Positions 52,601-60,946 of a DNA stretch of 64,000 bases are shown piece after piece. The DNA is from Streptomyces agglomeratus (lineage in GTDB: Bacteria; Actinomycetota; Actinomycetes; Streptomycetales; Streptomycetaceae), in assembly GCF_001746415.1 (NCBI RefSeq), contig NZ_MEHJ01000001.1, positions 2,749,001-2,813,000 on the forward strand. Reading direction: 5' to 3'. The notes below the pieces were generated by a model. That model made no database searches. It was not told where the DNA came from and worked only from the letters and a program-made list of their open reading frames with translations. Each line of letters opens with the position of its first letter. Positions within the stretch are counted from its first letter, which is position 1. A program made the position numbers and the translations under genes.

Positions 52601-52701
52601 GGACGGTGGTAGCCGGGGAAGACCACGAGGAAGCGCTCCGGTCCCCCCTGGCCGTCACGCCCTGCCGCACCGGCGCCGCCCGACCGCCGCTGATCCACCA
52701 T
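49678..52701 (-). CDS. fxsT: FxsT-type TIR/NB-ARC/TPR protein of the FxSxx-COOH system
   Basis: About 1007 residues. A TIR-like domain (about 21-135) includes RFLVVFPGYHRPWANWIAQR and a GEWND helix. A STAND/NB-ARC ATPase (about 185-440) has P-loop GMSGIGKT (about 214-221), Walker B WLVIFDGWDD and sensor TSRNRGW. The last 400 residues are tandem tetratricopeptide-like repeats (RRLGRYQEALELQRQVLADE, RLLGRYREAYELDLETLSRR). STAND proteins switch on oligomerisation when a ligand binds, and TIR domains often cut NAD. ATG 52701 (MVDQRR) has GGGAGA; a start at 52761 is also open. It closes the cluster. Confidence 0.87.
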   Translation of the reverse strand: MVDQRRSGGAGAAGRDGQGGPERFLVVFPGYHRPWANWIAQRLEFHGRRVTLQRWDPPREVPLEESLGDLLMSTGRVLLVLNDWFFELGPRAAGEWNDVLRGYVADNADRFAAVNLTNRQLPPATAVLEPVSLWSTGEEEAEERLLGRLGIDYRRTTGRQPPASGSRFPNTPPEVWGEVPRRNRRFTGRDDILTELQERLTEAERGNSACTLLGMSGIGKTQIAAEYAHRFSTDYDVIWWVNSDDRNIQRDRFGELSVELGLRSGNEPGERIRAVRDALRRGEPYSRWLVIFDGWDDTDGAGVLLPHGPGHTIVTSRNRGWGEHTDVLDVPSFDRAESTGYLMRRAPHVTSAQADEVAAEFGDVPLSLVQAASLLGETRMEVPEYLRMVREGRLSTVEEPAGDGFPHSSLTSWSILINRLRRTQPQAVEVLSLCASFAPGRIPLGLARAYPQADLPEELRWMSTDLTAWTRALDTLVTYSVLTRESRGPVNTEMGPHQESVHMHRLVHDMVSRLTSDENRETYRKAVRTLLAEADPGNPLDSRQWPQYAELLPHLEPSGALSSSNARVQAAVLNCLQYCRRSGEFTAGTRLAEKIRNHWTVFMDPLAPNMLDLTTQQSNLLRSAGRFREGYELDSAMMQRLRAAEPRNELGELSINGNLASGLRRLGRYQEALELQRQVLADEERLLGENELTSLNARHNLGVGLRLLGRYREAYELDLETLSRRQNALRTRHITTLNSGNAVAHGLRLLGQYRDSVARQEPVVRLHVQVLGPLHPQTLAARTHLALARRREGGFQQDIGPLMDSLMEQLEQVHGRTHYSTLSFINDYGNFQREHGDLAKAKDLIAEAEAGYRALLGPAHPVATGMLANTGLVMQAAGDRSEAMSMFESALAGLTATLGADHPWVLGCALNASGGRNFNGRVADAADLSRDTLRRSRRVLGDEHPLTLSCQTALAADLRALREHEEAEKVEADALLTLTRTLGAQHPHTLSARQRTRPYWDFEAYLG

Positions 52702-52772
52702 GTACACGTCTCCCTGTCTTGCGCCCCGTACCAGCACTCGCCGACCGAACGTAACGGTCACTTGACACAGTG

Positions 52773-54056
52773 TTACCCACAGATCCGCTGAGTCGCTCCG
52801 AGGCTCGCGTGGTGCTCTCGCATCTCACCGGCGAACTCCCGGCCCTCTACGGTCAGTTCATCGGATTCCAGCAGTACGGACAAGGCTTCCGCGACGTGTC
52901 CGCGATGCAGCTCGAACTGGTGCGCGGCCCGCCGCCGCCAGGCGGGCGGGGAGCCGGCCCCGGTCGCGGCCCGCCGCCACAGGTCCGTGAGCGCCAGATG
53001 CGCGTACGCGCCCTGGAGTACGCCCGACACGGGACGCGGGTCGGGGCGCCAGCCGACCGGGTGCAGGTCCTCCCCGCCCGGCCGGTACAGCGGTACGCGT
53101 TCGTGGAGGGCGGCGAGCTTCGTGTGATGGGTCTCGTGAACGAGCACCTCGGCGAACTCGTGGGGCCCGGCCGGCGGAGAGGCCAGCAGGCCGCCGGGCG
53201 CCGCCCGGAGTGTGGCGCTCGCCGGCTGGTCCTCGCCGCGCCGCGGCGCCGCCGGAGCCAGCGGCACGACGACGCGCTGCACGGCCAGTATCTCGGCGGC
53301 CCGCCCCGGGTCCGTCGTGTCGATCAGTTCGAGGGAACGCCGCCAGAGGTGCGCCCAGAAGTCGTGGCTGACACCGTCCCGTTCGGCCACGGGCGGGGCG
53401 GAGCTGCCCGGGATCCGGGGCGGGACCCGGTACGGGTGCAGGTCGTCGAGGACGGCGGTGGTGCCGGGCAGGGTGCGCAGGCCCGACCAGCCGGGTCCGC
53501 CGCCCAGGAGTCCGGCGCGGCCACCGGTGCCCCGCCGCAGCAGGGCGAACGTACGACCGCCTCCGGTGATGCGTACGCACCTGCCGCGGGCGTGCAGGGT
53601 CGCCCGGTGGGCGGGGCAGCGCAGGGAGCCCAGGCCGGGCAGGGGGAGCCGCCCGCCGGGTGCGTCGAGGGTCAGGCGCAGGTCGCAGCCGGCGCGCAGA
53701 GCCGCGGTGACGGCTATGGAGCCGAAGTGTGCGAGGTGCCGGTCCAGCAGGGGGCCCGCGGGTGCCGTGAGGGACTCGGCCAGCCAGGCGCCGGTCAGCG
53801 GGTAGTCGACGACCGCGCGGACCTCGGCGGGGTCGCGCAGTTCCGCGTGCTCCAGCAGCCGCCAGTGCCTGGCGAAGCGTTCCCGTACCGCCGGGTCGAC
53901 GGGGGCCGGCTGCCGGTCGAGGCGTACCAGCAACGACTTGAGCAGCAGGAGCCGGCGGGCGTGCAGACCGGCCTTCAGTGCGGCGGTGGCGGCCGGGGCG
54001 GGCCGGGTGCGGGCCAGCCGGCCGAACACGGCGGCGGGGATCGGGGTCATGGGCAT
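52773..54056 (-). CDS. HExxH-motif peptide hydroxylase-like protein of the FxSxx type
   Basis: 427 residues. The HExxH motif is EVLVHETHHTKL (about 307-311) in the C-terminal half, with a further conserved region GVLQGAYAHLALTDLWRR. Relatives in FxSxx loci are labelled HEXXH-motif or aKG-HExxH peptide beta-hydroxylases. The motif could be zinc-protease-like or bind iron for 2-oxoglutarate chemistry. It lies between the small peptide and fxsT on one strand. Peptide hydroxylation is inferred from family naming and context, not from ligand evidence here. Confidence 0.8.
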   Translation of the reverse strand: MPMTPIPAAVFGRLARTRPAPAATAALKAGLHARRLLLLKSLLVRLDRQPAPVDPAVRERFARHWRLLEHAELRDPAEVRAVVDYPLTGAWLAESLTAPAGPLLDRHLAHFGSIAVTAALRAGCDLRLTLDAPGGRLPLPGLGSLRCPAHRATLHARGRCVRITGGGRTFALLRRGTGGRAGLLGGGPGWSGLRTLPGTTAVLDDLHPYRVPPRIPGSSAPPVAERDGVSHDFWAHLWRRSLELIDTTDPGRAAEILAVQRVVVPLAPAAPRRGEDQPASATLRAAPGGLLASPPAGPHEFAEVLVHETHHTKLAALHERVPLYRPGGEDLHPVGWRPDPRPVSGVLQGAYAHLALTDLWRRAATGAGSPPAWRRRAAHQFELHRGHVAEALSVLLESDELTVEGREFAGEMREHHASLGATQRICG

Positions 54057-54143
54057 CCCGGCTCCTCCCTTCCTGCCGTCGTCCAGGGCTGGTCCCTCCG
54101 ACCGGTTGGCCGTGCCACCGATCTGACCGGAAAGCGACTGCGT

Positions 54144-54347
54144 TCAGCCTCTGGTCGAGTCCTCCCCCGCCCACCACGACTCGGCGAGCTCCCGGGTGCG
54201 GTGCAGCACCTCGTCGACCGCACGCCGGACCTCCGGGTCGTCCATGACACGTAAAGTCCGCAGGTCGGCGTCGGTGAGGTCGGGTACGGCCGGAGGGGGC
54301 CCGGCGTCCTGCCCCGGGCCGGCAACCGCGGTGTTCCAGTGCGACAC
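54144..54347 (-). CDS. Small FxsA-like precursor peptide candidate
   Basis: 67 residues, MSHWNTAVAGPGQ at the start. The segment VPDLTDADLRTLRVMDDPEV followed by RRAVDEVLHR resembles the leader of FxSxx-COOH precursors (PDLT...L..L..LDDP...A...VL). The tail AESWWAGEDSTRG lacks the FxSxx ending. GTG 54347 is preceded by GGGAGGAG six bases upstream, one of the best ribosome-binding sites in the window. It lies between the vWA-type gene and the HExxH gene, same strand. A modified peptide is the likely role. Confidence 0.72.
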   Translation of the reverse strand: MSHWNTAVAGPGQDAGPPPAVPDLTDADLRTLRVMDDPEVRRAVDEVLHRTRELAESWWAGEDSTRG

Positions 54348-54447
54348 GCTTGACTCCTCCCTGCCGGCACCCGTCCCGCACGGCCGCAGCGGCTGCCCAG
54401 TTCTTCCCGACAGCGGGGAAACAGAAACATGTTCGACTTCACTCCGG

Positions 54448-57400
54448 TCAACCGGCCTTCGCCCCGGTGAACGGCCACCAGGGGGGCGCCGGGCGGCGCC
54501 GGTCCGCCTCCTCCGGACTCTGATCGTCAGCCCGGGCTCCGGCTCCCCGGCGCCGCTCCGTCAGCCGCTCGATCCGCTCTCGCGGCGCCGCGGCCTCCGC
54601 CCAGTCCACCTCGACCAGGGAGGAGATCAACCGCTGCCACCGCTCGTGCGCACGCTCGAACGACCTGCGGGCGGCCCCGGTACGGCCCATGAGTTCCAGC
54701 ACACAGCCCTGCGCGTACACGGCCCGTGCCGCTGTCCGGGAGCCCGGCCGGGTCCCGTGCGCACCGTCGGCGTCGCGCTGAGCGCTCTCGTACGCCTGGA
54801 GGGCGTCCGACAGAAGCGTCGCGGCCGATACGCGGGCGAGTTCCAGCCGCGCGCGGCCGACCACCAGCCACGCCTCGGCCCGTACGCCGGTGTCCGTCAG
54901 CCGCTTCGCGGCCTCCTCCAGCAGGTGGCGGCCCTCGTACAGGTCCGGCAGGAAACCGACCCGCTGGAAGCGGAGCGCCAGCGCGCTGCCGAGCAGCAGG
55001 TGCAGCCTGCTGCGGGACGCGGAGCGGGCGGGCATCCCGGCGAGCGCCTCGCGCAGGACGCTTTCCGCCCGGCCCACGGTGTCCTCGCCGGCCGTGTCCG
55101 GTTCGGCGGCGGCGCGGCGCAGCAGCGACTCGCCCCATTCGGTGAGGAGTTCGCAGCGCCGGGTGCTGTCGGGCGGTGCGAGGCCGGAGGCACTCTCGTA
55201 CGCACGGTCGGCTGACGCGGGGTCGCCCGCCGCGTCGTGCAGCCGGGCCTGGGCGGTCAGGCAGCGCAGCCGCAGCGCCGGGTCCTCGCCGGCGGCCCGC
55301 GCGGCGCGGGCCAGGACCTCGGCGATGCCGGCGTGCGGGGCGTCCGCGGCGCGCAGGGCCTCGGCGAGGTCGAGGAGGGCGGGGCAGCGGAGGCTGTCGG
55401 GGGCGTCTTCGGCGTCCAGCATGTCGCACCCCGAACGGAGTTCACGTACGGCCTCTTCGGCCCGGTGCAGGGCGAGCAGCAGCCGCCCCCGGCGCAGCCG
55501 CAGCGTCCGGCGGGACGCGGCCAGCCAGAGGCCGGGGTCTCCCGCGAGCGCGTCCAGGCCCGCGGCGAGGTGCTGGTCGTCGCGCGTCTCGCGCCACAGG
55601 GCGTGGTGCGCGGCGGCGAGTTCCAGGCAGGCGTCGGCACGGGCCGGGCTGCCATCCGGCGCGCGGTCGCGGGCCTCGGCGAGGGTACGGGCCGCGCGCA
55701 GCAGCAGTTCACGGCCGCGCTCCGAGCCGCGCACAGCCGGAGCCCCCGCCTCCGCGAGCAGCACCCGGCCCAGCACCAGCCCGGCCCGCGCCGCGCCGGT
55801 CCCGTGGTCGGGCGCCCTGTCCGGTCCGGGGCCGCCGGGGGCCGGGCCACCGGCCCGCAGCGCCGCCTCGGCGCGTTCGCGGGCGCGGCGGAGCAGCGAG
55901 GGGTCGGCCTGGGAGCGCCACTGGCCCAGGAGGCGCTCGGCCTCGGCCAGCGGTACGGGGGTGATGAGGTCGGGCAGGTAGAAGCGCAGCACCCGGGCGG
56001 GGATCTCGGCGAACAGCTCGGGCTCGGCGCCGGTTCCCTCGTCCTCCCCCGCGCCCCCGTCCGCGCCCGGCCCCCAGGGAAGTCCGGGGTCCGTGGCGGC
56101 GCCGAGCTCGGAGAGCCTGGCCGCGGCCAGCGCCGAGAAGTTGCGGGCCCCCTTGCCGAAGTGCCGCTCGACGTACGAAGAGCAGTGCTTGAGCACGAGG
56201 GCGGCGGCGTCCTGCCCCAGCGAGTTCAGCAGCAGCTCCTGCACCCCGTCCGCGTACACGTAGCAGGGCGTCCCCGATCCCGGTTCCGTTCCGGGCAGCT
56301 GCCTGAGCAGCCCGCCGAGCAGCACTTCGGCGAGTTCCATCGGGCCGGTGTCGGGCAGCATCGCCCGCTGCACGAGCTGCATCACGGGCAGGGTCAGGGG
56401 CGCGGCCGCGAGGTGGACGGCGAGCCGGACACCGCCGCGTGAGGCGTTGGCCCGGAAGGCGCGCAGCAGTTCGTCGGCGCTGCGGCCGGGCTCGGGAGCG
56501 GGCTCCGCGGCGGGCGGGGCGAGTTCCTGGGCGAGGACGTCCGCCGGCCCGTGGGCGTCGGTCCAGGCCGCCCAGCCACGCACCGTACTGCCGCCGTGGT
56601 CGGACAGCAGCCGCGCCCACGAGCCGAACGCCTCGGGCGTGGGCGGCAGTACGGGCACGGGCCTGGCCGTGGCCTCCAGCGGCTCCCACGGTTCCTCGTC
56701 GGGGACGAAGGCCGTACGGCCGCCGGAACCCGCCGCCCGCACCAGCAGCCCCGGTTCGGCGGGCAGCGCCGTACGGGCCCACAGGCGGGGCGGCAGCGGC
56801 TGGACGACGGCCAGCGGGGAGCTGCGCGGCCACTGGTGGATGAGCCGCTGCGCCCGGCCCTGCTGCCACAGCGGGCCGACGCAGTCGCTGACGACGAGGG
56901 TGAGCCTGCGGCCCGTCGGGTCGTGGAACTGGTCGGCGGGGCGCAGCCGGGTATGCCCGCCGGGGCCGGTCGTGGTGCCGATGAGGGGCGCGCCGCCGTC
57001 CCCGGCGTCGTACAGCTGATGGACCTGTACGTCGCGGAAGACCCCGGACTGCTGGCACGCCTGCCGCAGTTCCTCGACCATCCGCTCCCAGACGGCCATC
57101 GCGGGCCCGGCGTCCATGAGCAGCTGGATGTCCACGCTGCGGCGTTCGGAGGGGCGCAGCACGGGGCACAGCACGCCGGTCATGGCGCTGCGTTCGGCCG
57201 TGGCGTCCTCGTCGAGGCGCCCGCCGGCCGCCGGCCGGGCCGCGGTGGTCGTGTAGTGGCGCAGGGGCCGCAGGGCGCGTTGCAGGCCGAGCAGCCCGGG
57301 CAGCGCGGCGGCCGCGGGGGCGCGTACCGGGAAGCCCGGCCGGGCGGCCCCGGCCGCGGCCCGGGGGCCACCGGGGCCGTCGCCGCCCCCGCCGCCGGGT

Positions 57401-57675
57401 GCGTAGAGCGACACGGGACCGGACGCCGGGGACGGGCCGGGGTCGTCCGCGCCGGTGCCGGCGCCGGGACGGCCGGGCGGTGCGGTCGTCCGGCCCTCCC
57501 GGCCGGACCGGCCGCCGCCGGTGTCCTCGCCCGGCTCCCGGGGGTCGCCGGAGGCGCCCGTCGGCGTACGGTCCGACGGAAGCCACTGAGCCAGCCAGAC
57601 GGCGTCCGCGACCTCCTCGGCCGTGGGGTCGAGGCCGCCGCTCCTCAGCCTGCCGACAAGTTCCCCCAGGTCCAT
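54448..57675 (-). CDS. SAV_2336-like vWA-domain protein of the VMAP ternary system
   Basis: 1075 residues. The N-terminal conserved helix ELVGRLRSGGLDPTAEEVADAVWLAQWL marks the SAV_2336 N-terminal family. A Gly/Pro-rich linker leads to a vWA-like domain (about 180-300): SVDIQLLMDAGPAMAVWERM, then TLVVSDCVGPLW. The MIDAS DxSxS reads DAGPA, so metal binding is probably lost. The last 500 residues are Ala/Arg-rich helical repeats of TPR type. The start lies 7 bp after the MoxR gene, so the two are coupled. The function is inferred from the vWA-MoxR pairing. Confidence 0.83.
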   Translation of the reverse strand: MDLGELVGRLRSGGLDPTAEEVADAVWLAQWLPSDRTPTGASGDPREPGEDTGGGRSGREGRTTAPPGRPGAGTGADDPGPSPASGPVSLYAPGGGGGDGPGGPRAAAGAARPGFPVRAPAAAALPGLLGLQRALRPLRHYTTTAARPAAGGRLDEDATAERSAMTGVLCPVLRPSERRSVDIQLLMDAGPAMAVWERMVEELRQACQQSGVFRDVQVHQLYDAGDGGAPLIGTTTGPGGHTRLRPADQFHDPTGRRLTLVVSDCVGPLWQQGRAQRLIHQWPRSSPLAVVQPLPPRLWARTALPAEPGLLVRAAGSGGRTAFVPDEEPWEPLEATARPVPVLPPTPEAFGSWARLLSDHGGSTVRGWAAWTDAHGPADVLAQELAPPAAEPAPEPGRSADELLRAFRANASRGGVRLAVHLAAAPLTLPVMQLVQRAMLPDTGPMELAEVLLGGLLRQLPGTEPGSGTPCYVYADGVQELLLNSLGQDAAALVLKHCSSYVERHFGKGARNFSALAAARLSELGAATDPGLPWGPGADGGAGEDEGTGAEPELFAEIPARVLRFYLPDLITPVPLAEAERLLGQWRSQADPSLLRRARERAEAALRAGGPAPGGPGPDRAPDHGTGAARAGLVLGRVLLAEAGAPAVRGSERGRELLLRAARTLAEARDRAPDGSPARADACLELAAAHHALWRETRDDQHLAAGLDALAGDPGLWLAASRRTLRLRRGRLLLALHRAEEAVRELRSGCDMLDAEDAPDSLRCPALLDLAEALRAADAPHAGIAEVLARAARAAGEDPALRLRCLTAQARLHDAAGDPASADRAYESASGLAPPDSTRRCELLTEWGESLLRRAAAEPDTAGEDTVGRAESVLREALAGMPARSASRSRLHLLLGSALALRFQRVGFLPDLYEGRHLLEEAAKRLTDTGVRAEAWLVVGRARLELARVSAATLLSDALQAYESAQRDADGAHGTRPGSRTAARAVYAQGCVLELMGRTGAARRSFERAHERWQRLISSLVEVDWAEAAAPRERIERLTERRRGAGARADDQSPEEADRRRPAPPWWPFTGAKAG

Positions 57676-57682
57676 CCGGCAC

Positions 57683-58714
57683 TCACCTCGGGCGGTCGAG
57701 TGGTCGCATGAGCATTTCGGCGATGCGTTCGCGCGTGACGCGCTCCGCGCGAGGGGCGTGCTGGGTGAGGTAGAGGGCGTTGAGCAGCTGGTCGGCGGCG
57801 ATGATCTCGCCGGGTTCGCGGCCGAGGAAGCGTTCGATCAGGTCCCGTCCCTCGGTCGCCGCCTCACTTCCGAGGTGCGCCTCGACCATGGCGGTGAGCT
57901 GCTCCTCGCCGGGCGGTTCAAGCTCCAGCTGGATGCAGCGGCGCAGCAGCGCGGCGGGGAAGTCCCGCTCGCCGTTGGAGGTGAGGACGATGAACGGGAA
58001 GGTCGTGCAGCGGACCCGGCCGCCGCGCACCGGCACCTTGCGGCCGTCGTCGGTCAGGACGTCGACGACCGGCTCGCGGTCGGCGATCCGCTCCAGCTCG
58101 GGGATGGCGAACTCGCCTTCCTCCAGGGCGTTCAGCAGGTCGTTCGGCAGGTCGAGGTCGCTCTTGTCGAGCTCGTCGACGAGCAGCACACGCGGCTGCT
58201 CGGACGGCAGCAGCGCGGTGCCGAGCGGTCCGAGGCGTACGTACGAGCCGATGCTCGACGCCGCCGCCGACGGCCCCGCGCCCTGCGCCCGCTCCAGCTG
58301 TACGTCCTGGAGGCGGCCGATGGCGTCGTAGCGGTAGAGCCCGTCCTGGAGAACGGAGCGGCTGACGATGGGCCAGCGCAGCACGCGCCCGAGGCCGAGC
58401 TCGTGGGCGACGGCCTGCGCCAGAGTCGACTTCCCGGTGCCCGGGTTGCCGGTCACCAGCAACGGCCGGCGCAGGTACAGGGCCGCGTTGACCGCGTCGA
58501 CCTCGGCGGGTCTGGGGTGGTGGTTCTCCACCAGCCGGCGCTGGACGCCGAGCCTGCGGGCCGCGCTCGGGTCGGTGGCCGCGGGGTCCGTGGAGCCGCT
58601 GCCGTCGGTGTCCTGGCCCACGGAGGCGAAATCACGCCACGGGGGCGGGCCGGGTAACCGCTGCACTCCGTCGTGCGGCAGCCCCGCGCCGCGATAGATC
58701 CGCCAGTCTGTCAC
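57683..58714 (-). CDS. MoxR-type AAA+ ATPase
   Basis: 343 residues. Walker A is GNPGTGKSTL (about residue 90), Walker B VLLVDELDKSD, sensor 1 FIVLTSNGERDFP and arginine finger ALLRRC. MoxR ATPases remodel or assemble client complexes, normally with a vWA protein partner, here encoded 7 bp downstream. GTG 58714 (MTDWRIYRG). The gene lies 149 bp after the trypsin-VMAP gene, perhaps with its own promoter. Confidence 0.93.
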   Translation of the reverse strand: MTDWRIYRGAGLPHDGVQRLPGPPPWRDFASVGQDTDGSGSTDPAATDPSAARRLGVQRRLVENHHPRPAEVDAVNAALYLRRPLLVTGNPGTGKSTLAQAVAHELGLGRVLRWPIVSRSVLQDGLYRYDAIGRLQDVQLERAQGAGPSAAASSIGSYVRLGPLGTALLPSEQPRVLLVDELDKSDLDLPNDLLNALEEGEFAIPELERIADREPVVDVLTDDGRKVPVRGGRVRCTTFPFIVLTSNGERDFPAALLRRCIQLELEPPGEEQLTAMVEAHLGSEAATEGRDLIERFLGREPGEIIAADQLLNALYLTQHAPRAERVTRERIAEMLMRPLDRPR

Positions 58715-58863
58715 TGATTTTCACCTCGCGGGTAGGTGGGGACGGGAGCCGGCCCGGCGGTCCGGGGGGCTGACGTTACCGTTCAACTCCCTTTCTGCCG
58801 ACCCCGGTTCAGGGCCGGTTGCCGGGTTTCGGCCGGGCCCGCCCGCCCGTGCCTGACGGGCCG

Positions 58864-60939
58864 TCATGTGCCGGGCCCGGACAGCGGCGGCGGAACCTGG
58901 AGCGGCACGCCGTCGTACGGCGGACGGTCGGGCGGATCGAAGAGTACGGCGACGGAGTCGGCCCAGGCCGCCTCCGCCACCGTGTCGGGTGTCGCGTCGG
59001 GGTCCATCGAAATGATGCGCAGGGAACGTATGTGCCGGTGCAGGCCGTCCACGCCGTCGGCGCGCACCAGCAGTTCGTCGGCGCGCGCGTGGAACTCCCG
59101 GCAGTCGCCGTGCTCCCGGCCGCATCTGCGCCACAGCGCCAGCGGATGCCCGGCCGCGAGCGCGGCGGCCATCGCGTCGAACCCGTCGCCGCTGCCGACC
59201 GGTCCGCAGTACACGGGCACGGTGCCGTCCTCGGCGTCGGACAGCCTGGCGTACGCGGCCCTGCGGGACTCCCGGCGGGCGCCTGGGCCGTGCCCCGACG
59301 CGGGCACCTCGCCGCGCAGCGGCACGACGGTGAGCGGCCCCCGCACGGCGGCCTTCCACCGCCGGCGCCATTCGGGGCTCGCCGGGCGGTCGCGGCGCCT
59401 GCGGTCCCGTATGACGACGATACGGCGCTCCCCCAGCGCCATGCTGTGCTCGTCGAAGAGATCGTCCTCGGGGGAGAGCCGCCAGGTGTCGAGGGGCTCG
59501 TCGAACAGTTCGCGCGGCAACAGGGCCTCGACCGCCGCCAGATGCTCCCCGCTGTCGCCCCGGCGCAGGGCGTCCGCGAGCGGTTCGCGGAGCGTCTCGC
59601 GCAGCTCGGCGCGGGGCACCCCGCGGTCGTCCCCGGAGAGCGGGCTGACGGTCCGCCCCTCGTAGAGGAGCTTGACGCGCCACGGGTAGCGGTCGCCGTA
59701 GTGCACCGGGTCGATCTCCACGAGTACGTCCGCCCGCGCCTGCCCGGCCGGGCGCTCCCGTACGAAGCCGGACCCGAACGCCGGTGCTGGAGCCTCCGTT
59801 TCCGGCAGCTCCAGCACCTGTGCGATCTCCTCGCGGATGGCCTGGTGCGCGGACTCGCCCTGCGTGGTGATCCACTCGGCGAGCTCCCCGAGCGCGGCGC
59901 ACTGGGGCCCGTCGGAACGGCCCCGGCCCTGCCCGGCGAGATGCCTGACGACTTTGGCGGCGTACAGCAGCACCGCGTCGACGTCGAGATCGTGTCCGCT
60001 CTCCTGGCCGCGCAGGTCGTGCAGCAGGCCGACGCCGTCGCGCCAGGTGCGCGGGTCGTGCTCGATGGGTGACTGGTAATCGCTGTGCAGGACACGGCGC
60101 TTGACGTCGTCGACGAGGACCATGACCTCGCCGGGCCCGGTGGGCGGCGACAGCTCGGCGAACCGGCCGAAGAGGTGGGCGCGCGCGGCGGGCAGGAACC
60201 CGGGGGCGCCCTTGCGCCGCCGGTCGGCCTGCGCCCGCACCCAGCCGCCGGGGGCCGCGGTGCTGCGGAAGCGGCGCAGGTGGTGGCGGTCGTGCTCGCG
60301 CAGGACGGTGTGCAGAATCTCGCCGCCCCGCAGGTCGTGCAGTTCACGCAGGGCGGTGATGGGTACGGCGGCGCCCTCGTGCTCCCCGCGCCCCTTGTTC
60401 ATGCCGATGACGGCGCCGTGCCTCAGGTCGACGACGGGCCCGCCCGAGCAGCCCTCGACGGGCAGACTGCCGCGCAGCAGCAGCGCCTTGCCGTCGGTGG
60501 CGTGCGCCTTGCCGACGCCGTGCCGTATGCCGAGGTCGCCGGTCTCCCTGGACCAGCCGTGCAGGCTCACGTCGGCGGGGATGGCGGGGGGCCGCTCGCT
60601 GAGCCAGACGCAGGCGGCGTCCTGGGCGTCGGGGACCCGGACCAGGGCGATGTCGGGGAACTCCCAGCGGTACGGGGGCTCTTCGGGGTCGGCGGGCCGG
60701 GGCTTGGCGAGGACCACTTCGCCCGTGGTCGTACCGCCCTGCCAGGTGATGCCGAGTGCGCGCTCACCCCTCCACACGCCGGCCGCCCCCTTCCCCACCA
60801 CATGGGCACAGGTCAGCACCCAGCCGGGGGCGATGAAGAAACCACTGCCCCAGTAGCGGGCGCCGTGCGGGTCATACCCGCCTCCGGGCGCGGCAATGCG
60901 TACGAGCGAGGGGCGCACGATCTCGTCGAAGACGTTCAC
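58864..60939 (-). CDS. Trypsin-like protease fused to a VMAP-C domain
   Basis: 691 residues. An N-terminal trypsin-like domain (about 1-205) has an intact triad: H46 in LTCAHVVG, D96 in FPDIALVRV and S165 in VEGCSGGPV. The rest matches a vWA-MoxR-associated-protein (VMAP) helical middle and C-terminus, with LLPRELFDEPLDTW and the RRIVVIRDRRRRDRP strand. No signal peptide is seen, so the protease acts in the cytosol. In ternary conflict systems the protease is the effector, switched by MoxR/vWA. The gene lies 7 bp after the Trypco1 gene. Confidence 0.88.
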   Translation of the reverse strand: MNVFDEIVRPSLVRIAAPGGGYDPHGARYWGSGFFIAPGWVLTCAHVVGKGAAGVWRGERALGITWQGGTTTGEVVLAKPRPADPEEPPYRWEFPDIALVRVPDAQDAACVWLSERPPAIPADVSLHGWSRETGDLGIRHGVGKAHATDGKALLLRGSLPVEGCSGGPVVDLRHGAVIGMNKGRGEHEGAAVPITALRELHDLRGGEILHTVLREHDRHHLRRFRSTAAPGGWVRAQADRRRKGAPGFLPAARAHLFGRFAELSPPTGPGEVMVLVDDVKRRVLHSDYQSPIEHDPRTWRDGVGLLHDLRGQESGHDLDVDAVLLYAAKVVRHLAGQGRGRSDGPQCAALGELAEWITTQGESAHQAIREEIAQVLELPETEAPAPAFGSGFVRERPAGQARADVLVEIDPVHYGDRYPWRVKLLYEGRTVSPLSGDDRGVPRAELRETLREPLADALRRGDSGEHLAAVEALLPRELFDEPLDTWRLSPEDDLFDEHSMALGERRIVVIRDRRRRDRPASPEWRRRWKAAVRGPLTVVPLRGEVPASGHGPGARRESRRAAYARLSDAEDGTVPVYCGPVGSGDGFDAMAAALAAGHPLALWRRCGREHGDCREFHARADELLVRADGVDGLHRHIRSLRIISMDPDATPDTVAEAAWADSVAVLFDPPDRPPYDGVPLQVPPPLSGPGT

Positions 60940-60946
60940 GGCGCGC

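Noticed and set aside
54144..54347. Calling the small peptide a true FxSxx-COOH precursor
   Set aside because: The last five residues (DSTRG) do not fit F-x-S-x-x, so only the leader resemblance is claimed.
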